The notes under the pieces are model-generated. The model had not been told where the DNA came from, did no database searches, and saw only the letters and a program-made list of their open reading frames with translations. 16,678 bases of DNA from an uncultured Mycoplasmatota bacterium (lineage in GTDB: Bacteria > Bacillota_I > Bacilli_A > RF39 > UBA660), in contig CAMMKE010000019.1 in NCBI GenBank assembly GCA_946497375.1, positions 1 through 16,678 of the forward strand, in the 5' to 3' direction. Positions 13,048 through 16,678 of this stretch are shown piece after piece (position 1 is the stretch's first letter; every line of letters starts with the position of its first letter). The position numbers and the translations under genes were made by a program.

Positions 13048-14347
13048 GGGACTAACTAAAGAGAATGTTTTAAAAATATCAGAACATAAAAAAGAAAGAG
13101 ACTGGGTCAAAGATTATCGATTAAAGTCATATGAATATTTTACAAAGATGAATAAAGACTTGCCTTTTGGACCTAAGTTTAAACTTAATTTTGATGATAT
13201 TATTTACTATAAGAGTGCAACTGATGAATTAACTGATGACTGGTCTAAAGTAATGAAGCCAATTAAAAGTGAATTAGATAAACTAGGTGTCCTTGAAAGT
13301 GAACAATATATGTCTGGTATGGGTGTTCAATATGAAAGTGAAGTAATCTATCATAATATGCTTAAAGAACTTACTGACAAAAAAGTAATCTTTACATCAA
13401 TTGATAATGCCATTAAAGAGTATCCTCTTCTTGTTAAAAAATACTTTGGTAAGATAGTTAAAAACACAGATAATCTATATGCCGCCTTAAATGGTTCTGT
13501 ATTTTCAGGAGGAAGTTTTATCTATATACCACCTCATACTAAACTAGATAGACCACTACAAAGTTACTTTAGAATTAATAGTAAAGGAATGGGCCAGTTT
13601 GAAAGAACTTTAATTATTGTCGATGATGACAGTGAACTTCATTATATTGAAGGATGTACCGCTCCTACTTATGCTACTTCATCACTTCATGCTGCCGTTG
13701 TTGAAATTTATGTGGGAAGAAACAGTAAATGCCGTTATACAACTATTCAAAATTGGGCTCCTAATGTTTATAACCTAGTTACTAAAAGAGCCTTAGTCGA
13801 AGAAAATGGTACAATGGAGTGGATTGATGGTAATATTGGTAGTGCTTTAACTATGAAATATCCTTGTTGTATCTTAAAAGGAGATAATTCTACTGGTACT
13901 TGCATTAGTATCGCTGTCGCTAGTAATAAGCAAATCCAAGATACTGGAGCTAGAATGATTCATTTAGGTAAAAATACTAACAGTAAGATAATCTCTAAAA
14001 GTATTGCAAGAGGTGGAGGTAATGCCACATATCGTGGAGATGTTAAGATTAAAGAAGATGCCACTAACTCATACTCTATGATAAAATGTGACACTTTAAT
14101 ACTAGATAAAGATAGTATAAGTGATACTATACCTACAAATATAGTATCTAATAACACTAGTACTATTGAACATGAAGCGACTGTTTCTAAGATAAATGAT
14201 GCTAATATTTTCTATTTAGAAAGTAAAGGAATACCTAAAGAAACTTGTGAAGAATTAATCGTTTTAGGCTTTCTAGAAGAGTTTAGAAAAGAACTACCTA
14301 TGGAGTATGCTGTAGAACTAAATCAACTTTTGAAAAAAAACTTGTAA
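13037..14347 (+). CDS. sufB: SufB, Fe-S cluster scaffold protein
   Basis: SufB is the main scaffold subunit on which the cluster forms. The 436 residues are slightly shorter than the usual 460-470. Conserved parts are GMGVQYESEVIYHN, SVFSGGSFIYIPPHTKLDRP, LHYIEGCTAPTY, SSLHAAVVEIYVG, NWAPNVYNLVTKRA, GSALTMKYPCCIL, RGGGNATYRGDVKI and the C-terminal TIEHEATVSKIND with the Glu of EHEAT, then FYLESKGIPKETCEELIVLGF. The Cys seen in the E. coli DRCGAHT loop is not present; the loop reads LDKDSISDTIP, as in Firmicutes-type SufB. The start is GTG 13037, 6 bases after a strong AAAGGAGG, within the end of sufU. It is the last gene of the operon, as in B. subtilis. Confidence 0.96.
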   Translation: MEIKGLTKENVLKISEHKKERDWVKDYRLKSYEYFTKMNKDLPFGPKFKLNFDDIIYYKSATDELTDDWSKVMKPIKSELDKLGVLESEQYMSGMGVQYESEVIYHNMLKELTDKKVIFTSIDNAIKEYPLLVKKYFGKIVKNTDNLYAALNGSVFSGGSFIYIPPHTKLDRPLQSYFRINSKGMGQFERTLIIVDDDSELHYIEGCTAPTYATSSLHAAVVEIYVGRNSKCRYTTIQNWAPNVYNLVTKRALVEENGTMEWIDGNIGSALTMKYPCCILKGDNSTGTCISIAVASNKQIQDTGARMIHLGKNTNSKIISKSIARGGGNATYRGDVKIKEDATNSYSMIKCDTLILDKDSISDTIPTNIVSNNTSTIEHEATVSKINDANIFYLESKGIPKETCEELIVLGFLEEFRKELPMEYAVELNQLLKKNL

Positions 14348-14350
14348 TTT

Positions 14351-14390
14351 TGCAAATTGACCCCCAAAATGAGGGTCAATTTATTAATTT
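14351..14390 (+). terminator. Terminator of the suf operon
   Basis: A 12-base arm (14354-14365) pairs with 14371-14382 with one mismatch around an AAAAT loop. It contains a GACCC/GGGTC core, the most GC-rich hairpin in the window. The tail TTTATTAATTT is only moderately T-rich. It begins 7 bases after the sufB stop. Confidence 0.75.
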
Positions 14391-14449
14391 GAACACTTGA
14401 ATTTATAAAATTTGCTAAAAAAATAGTTTGAATTTGCAATTTTCTCTTT

Positions 14450-14478
14450 TTGCATAGATTTTAAAACTATGCTACCTT
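14450..14478 (+). promoter_or_regulatory. Probable ssb promoter with an inverted repeat in its spacer
   Basis: TTGCAT (14450-14455) and TACCTT (14473-14478) are spaced by 17 bases, with TG one base before the -10 (TGCTACCTT), an extended -10 that could offset the poor hexamer. A perfect 6-bp inverted repeat, GCATAG (14452-14457) and CTATGC (14467-14472) around an AT-only 9-base core, fills the spacer and would be a natural repressor site. Confidence 0.45.
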
Positions 14479-14499
14479 AGTTGCGAAAGGAGGAATTGC

Positions 14500-14847
14500 A
14501 TGTTAAATAGTTTAATATTAGTAGGACGTCTAACTAAAGATATCGATATTAAAGAAACAGAATCTGGTAAGAAAGTAGGTACCATTTCTTTAGCAGTACC
14601 ACGCTCTTTTAAAAATATGGATGGAGTTTATGAGACAGACTTTATTAACTGTACTCTTTGGGAAGAGAAAGCTAAACTTACTAAAGAGTATTGTAAAGTT
14701 GGAGATATTGTAGGCATTAGAGGACGTCTTCAAAGTAATATTATTAAGACAGAAGAAGGTTCAAGATACTTTTTAGAAGTAGTAGCAGATAAAGTTACTT
14801 TTCTGTCAAATAAGAAGAAAAGCGATGTCAAAAATATCGATAATTAG
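14500..14847 (+). CDS. ssb: Short single-stranded DNA-binding protein, SsbB-like
   Basis: The protein has a single OB-fold: MLNSLILVGRLTKDIDIKE, KKVGTISLAVPRSFKN, TDFINCTLWEEKAKLTKEYC, GDIVGIRGRLQSN and YFLEVVADKVTFL. At 115 residues it ends KKKSDVKNIDN just after the fold and lacks the flexible linker and the acidic DDIPF-type tip through which housekeeping SSB recruits partners. In length and sequence pattern it is closest to B. subtilis SsbB/YwpH (113 residues), which is linked to competence, or to phage SSBs. It is not between rpsF and rpsR, where the main ssb usually sits. AAAGGAGGAA precedes ATG 14500. A second, full-length ssb elsewhere is expected. Confidence 0.92.
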   Translation: MLNSLILVGRLTKDIDIKETESGKKVGTISLAVPRSFKNMDGVYETDFINCTLWEEKAKLTKEYCKVGDIVGIRGRLQSNIIKTEEGSRYFLEVVADKVTFLSNKKKSDVKNIDN

Positions 14848-14887
14848 CCTTTTTTAGACTTATTTTTCAATAATCTTAAATTTTTAG

Positions 14888-14917
14888 TTGACTTTTACTA
14901 TTAAAAAGATATATAGT
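14888..14917 (+). promoter_or_regulatory. Sigma-A-type promoter of the XRE regulator gene
   Basis: TTGACT (14888-14893, 5 of 6) and TATAGT (14912-14917, 5 of 6) are separated by 18 bases. Transcription would start near 14924, inside the palindrome that follows. Confidence 0.7.
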
Positions 14918-14926
14918 TTAGTAAAC
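14916..14926 (+). promoter_or_regulatory. Candidate operator palindrome for the XRE regulator
   Basis: GTTTAGTAAAC is a perfect palindrome with 5-base arms around a central G. It overlaps the end of the -10 and the likely transcription start of the XRE gene, where an autorepressor would bind. Short AT-rich palindromes arise by chance, so position is the main support. Confidence 0.4.
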
Positions 14927-14948
14927 AATTAATTAAGGAGAGACAAAT

Positions 14949-15305
14949 ATGCTTTTAAGTAAACGTTTAAAAGAGTTGCGTATAAACAGTGGTTTAACGC
15001 AACGAGAGTTGGGCGAGCTTGTAAATGTTACAAAAGTAAGTATTTGTTGCTACGAAAATGGCACGAGGACCCCAACTTTGGACACCCTAACAAAATTAGG
15101 AAAGGTATTAGATGTTGATGTAGACTATCTATTGGGATATGATAATCCTGTTAAGCCTAAAGGTAAAAATAAGAAAGTTACTAGTATGGCTAAAGAAGAA
15201 ATAGACTTCATTAAAGGATTAAGAGAAATAGAATCTCTTCATCAATTGATATTAGAAGATCCTAAAAAGGCTCTTGAGCTTATAAGTAAGAGGTTAGCTA
15301 ACTAA
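14949..15305 (+). CDS. XRE-family (Cro/CI-type) transcriptional regulator
   Basis: This is a 118-residue DNA-binding protein. Residues 4-61 form a typical HTH_3 domain: LSKRLKELRINSGLTQRELG, then NVTKVSICCYENGTRTPTLD (recognition helix and the 'YENGxRxPxxxTL' hallmark), then LTKLGKVLDVDVDYLLGYD. A basic linker (VKPKGKNKKV) leads to a C-terminal helical part of about 45 residues that may dimerise; no peptidase, ligand or metal motif is seen. ATG 14949 follows AAGGAGAGA. The promoter carries a palindrome that could be its own operator. Target genes are unknown; ssb just upstream, with an inverted repeat in its promoter, is one candidate. Solitary XRE genes are often phage-derived, but no other phage gene is here. 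Confidence 0.92.
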   Translation: MLLSKRLKELRINSGLTQRELGELVNVTKVSICCYENGTRTPTLDTLTKLGKVLDVDVDYLLGYDNPVKPKGKNKKVTSMAKEEIDFIKGLREIESLHQLILEDPKKALELISKRLAN

Positions 15306-15315
15306 TCTCTTTTTC
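15288..15315 (+). terminator. Intrinsic terminator embedded in the end of the XRE gene
   Basis: A 10-bp stem (15288-15297 with 15302-15311, one G-U) with a 4-base loop CTAA continues into TTTC. The last codons and the TAA stop (15303-15305) lie within the hairpin. Confidence 0.7.
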
Positions 15316-15357
15316 TATTACTAAGAAAATGTAAAATATTGTGAAGTCTCTTGTAAT

Positions 15358-15363
15358 TATAAT
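15358..15363 (+). promoter_or_regulatory. Possible -10 element of the phosphorylase gene
   Basis: A perfect TATAAT lies 34 bases before ATG 15397. No good -35 is found at 16-18 bases upstream, so the promoter is incomplete as seen, or depends on an activator. Confidence 0.3.
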
Positions 15364-15396
15364 TTTTTTTAACTATTATTAAATTAGGTGATAATA

Positions 15397-16620
15397 ATGA
15401 TATTAGATATAATTAGTAAGAAAGCAAATAATTATGAACTAACTAAAGAAGAATTAGAGACAATATTTATGGGATATCTAAATGATGAAGTAAAAGATTA
15501 TCAAATGAGTGCTTTCCTTATGGCTATTTGTATAAATGATATGAGTGACAGTGAAGTATTCGCTCTTACTGATATTTTTATTAGAAGTGGGGATATTCTA
15601 GATCTAAGTTTTATAGATAAAATTAAAGTGGATAAACACTCCACAGGTGGTGTAGGAGATAAAACGACTTTAATAGTAGCACCTTTGGTAGCAAGTTGTG
15701 GAGTACCTGTTATCAAAATGAGTGGAAGAGGTCTAGGCTATACAGGAGGAACAATAGATAAGTTAGAATCTATTCCAGGTTTTATTGTTAATTTAACAGA
15801 AGAAGAGATAAAAAAACAAGCTCAAGATATAGGACTTGTTATAACTAGTCAAACTAAAGACCTTGCCCCTTTAGATAAAAAAGTTTATGCTCTACGTGAT
15901 GTAACTGCCACAACAAACTCTATTCCTTTAATTGCTAGCAGTATCATGAGTAAAAAAATAGCAGGTGGCGCTGATAAAATAGTTATAGATATAAAAGTAG
16001 GTAATGGTGCCTTGATTAAAACTAAGGAATCAGCTGAGCGCTTATCTAGTCTCTTAATTAAAATTGGTACATATTATCAAAAAGAGGTGAGAACTGTAAT
16101 ATCCAATATGGATAGACCTTTAGGACATAACATTGGTAATAAATTAGAAGTCATAGAAGCTCTTGATGTTTTAAAAGGAAATGCTAAAGGAGAACTTCTA
16201 GATTTATCTCTTAATTTAGCTAGCGAAATGGTATCTTTAGGCAAAGAGATTTCTGAAAAGAAAGCTAGGGAAGAAGTTGTTGGAAATTTAGAAAATGGAA
16301 AAGCGTTAAATAAATTTTTAGAATTTGTTAAATATCAGCATGGTAATATTGATAAATTAGAAGTAGATGCTAAAGTCTACAATATAAAAGCTAATAAAAA
16401 TGGCATATTAAAAGATATTAATGCTTTAGCAATTGCCAAACTAAGTGAAAAATTAGGAGCAGGAAGGAAAGATAAGGATGACAAAATAGATTATAATGCA
16501 GGAATTGTTATTAAAAAAGAAATAGGTGACAAAATAAAAGAAGGAGATATTTTAGCCAGTTTGTATACAAATATTGACAACAAAGAATTTAATCTTGAAA
16601 GAATCTTTGAAATTTCTTGA
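15397..16620 (+). CDS. pdp: Pyrimidine-nucleoside phosphorylase (thymidine/uridine phosphorylase family)
   Basis: The enzyme splits pyrimidine (deoxy)nucleosides with phosphate into base and (deoxy)ribose-1-phosphate for salvage. Signature parts are DKHSTGGVGDKTTLI (from residue 79), the family motif KMSGRGLGYTGGTIDKLE (107-124), VYALRDVTATTNSIPLIASS and KIVIDIKVGNGALIK. A small alpha domain (1-65) and central alpha/beta domain are complete; the C-terminal domain ends in EIGDKIKEGDILASLYTN and is slightly short, giving 407 residues against about 433 in Bacillus Pdp. I start at ATG 15397, 5-8 bases after AGGTGAT; a GTG at 15388 lies inside that site. No deoC, cdd or nup gene is seen beside it in the window. 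The final 58 bases after the stop hold nothing I can identify. Confidence 0.94.
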   Translation: MILDIISKKANNYELTKEELETIFMGYLNDEVKDYQMSAFLMAICINDMSDSEVFALTDIFIRSGDILDLSFIDKIKVDKHSTGGVGDKTTLIVAPLVASCGVPVIKMSGRGLGYTGGTIDKLESIPGFIVNLTEEEIKKQAQDIGLVITSQTKDLAPLDKKVYALRDVTATTNSIPLIASSIMSKKIAGGADKIVIDIKVGNGALIKTKESAERLSSLLIKIGTYYQKEVRTVISNMDRPLGHNIGNKLEVIEALDVLKGNAKGELLDLSLNLASEMVSLGKEISEKKAREEVVGNLENGKALNKFLEFVKYQHGNIDKLEVDAKVYNIKANKNGILKDINALAIAKLSEKLGAGRKDKDDKIDYNAGIVIKKEIGDKIKEGDILASLYTNIDNKEFNLERIFEIS

Positions 16621-16678
16621 AAAAAATGTGATTAATAAAACAAAATGTCCGCTTTTTTCATAAGTATTTATAAAACAA

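Noticed and set aside
13960..14157. Open frame antisense to sufB
   Set aside because: Short, inside a conserved gene, and without a ribosome site.
14412..14499. Repeated TTGC words upstream and at the start of ssb, possible iterons
   Set aside because: Spacing is irregular (22, 16, 31 and 15 bases) and the surrounding bases differ, so this is not a real repeat array.
14848..14887. Terminator for ssb in the T-rich stretch after its stop
   Set aside because: T runs are present but I could not find a stem before them.
16618..16659. Possible terminator after the phosphorylase (TGAAAAAA paired with TTTTTTCA)
   Set aside because: The stem is almost all A-T and the loop is about 26 bases, too weak to call.
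1..16678. Mycoplasma-type code (TGA as Trp), CRISPR arrays, insertion sequences, tRNA or rRNA genes
   Set aside because: TGA ends several genes and TGG is used for Trp; no regularly spaced repeats, transposase or terminal inverted repeats, or tRNA/rRNA-like sequences were seen by eye.

Overview
The window looks like chromosomal DNA from a low-GC bacterium of the Firmicutes/Bacilli side. The DNA is visibly AT-rich, Arg is mostly AGA, and strong GGAGG-type ribosome binding sites precede nearly every gene. TGG encodes Trp, and TGA ends genes (for example sufD and the phosphorylase), so the standard bacterial code applies rather than the Mycoplasma code. Short genes, overlapping starts and stops, and terminators fused to gene ends suggest a compact genome, possibly an uncultured gut Bacilli lineage. 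That placement is inference.

Layout. (1) Positions 1-1202: the tail of an upstream gene, a small soluble protein vaguely like DUF2691, and a membrane-anchored protein of unknown function. (2) 1212-3330: ffh (SRP GTPase) under its own promoter, a CotD-like spore-coat protein, then rpoZ. (3) 3332-5234: a radical SAM gene cut by one in-frame TAA, followed by recX. (4) 5206-7111, minus strand: an unknown soluble protein with a perfect consensus sigma-A promoter, and a PrsA-type foldase lipoprotein. (5) 7131-8079, plus strand: two tiny YjcZ-like one-helix proteins too short for most gene callers, preceded by a sigma-K-like sequence, then a PF06541-type multi-pass membrane protein. (6) 8040-9241, minus strand: a membrane-anchored unknown protein overlapping a HIT-family hydrolase. 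(7) 9244-14390: a suf iron-sulfur cluster operon, sufC-sufD-[S51 peptidase]-sufS-sufU-sufB. (8) 14450-16620: an SsbB-like single-strand binding protein, an XRE repressor with a palindrome at its promoter, and a pyrimidine-nucleoside phosphorylase.

How it fits together. Most genes are housekeeping: protein targeting and folding, transcription, RecA control, Fe-S assembly and nucleoside salvage. Three small proteins (CotD-like and two YjcZ-like) point to endospore formation or a relic of it. The suf operon is the one large pathway unit: SufS takes sulfur from cysteine, SufU carries it, and SufB-SufC-SufD is the scaffold. It departs from the usual form in having a half-length SufD, an embedded S51 peptidase-like gene, and a sufS gene with no clean start codon. 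I found no CRISPR array, insertion sequence, tRNA or rRNA. I do not see a clearly new multi-gene system; the best leads are the modified suf operon, the interrupted radical SAM gene, and the paired small sporulation-type genes.
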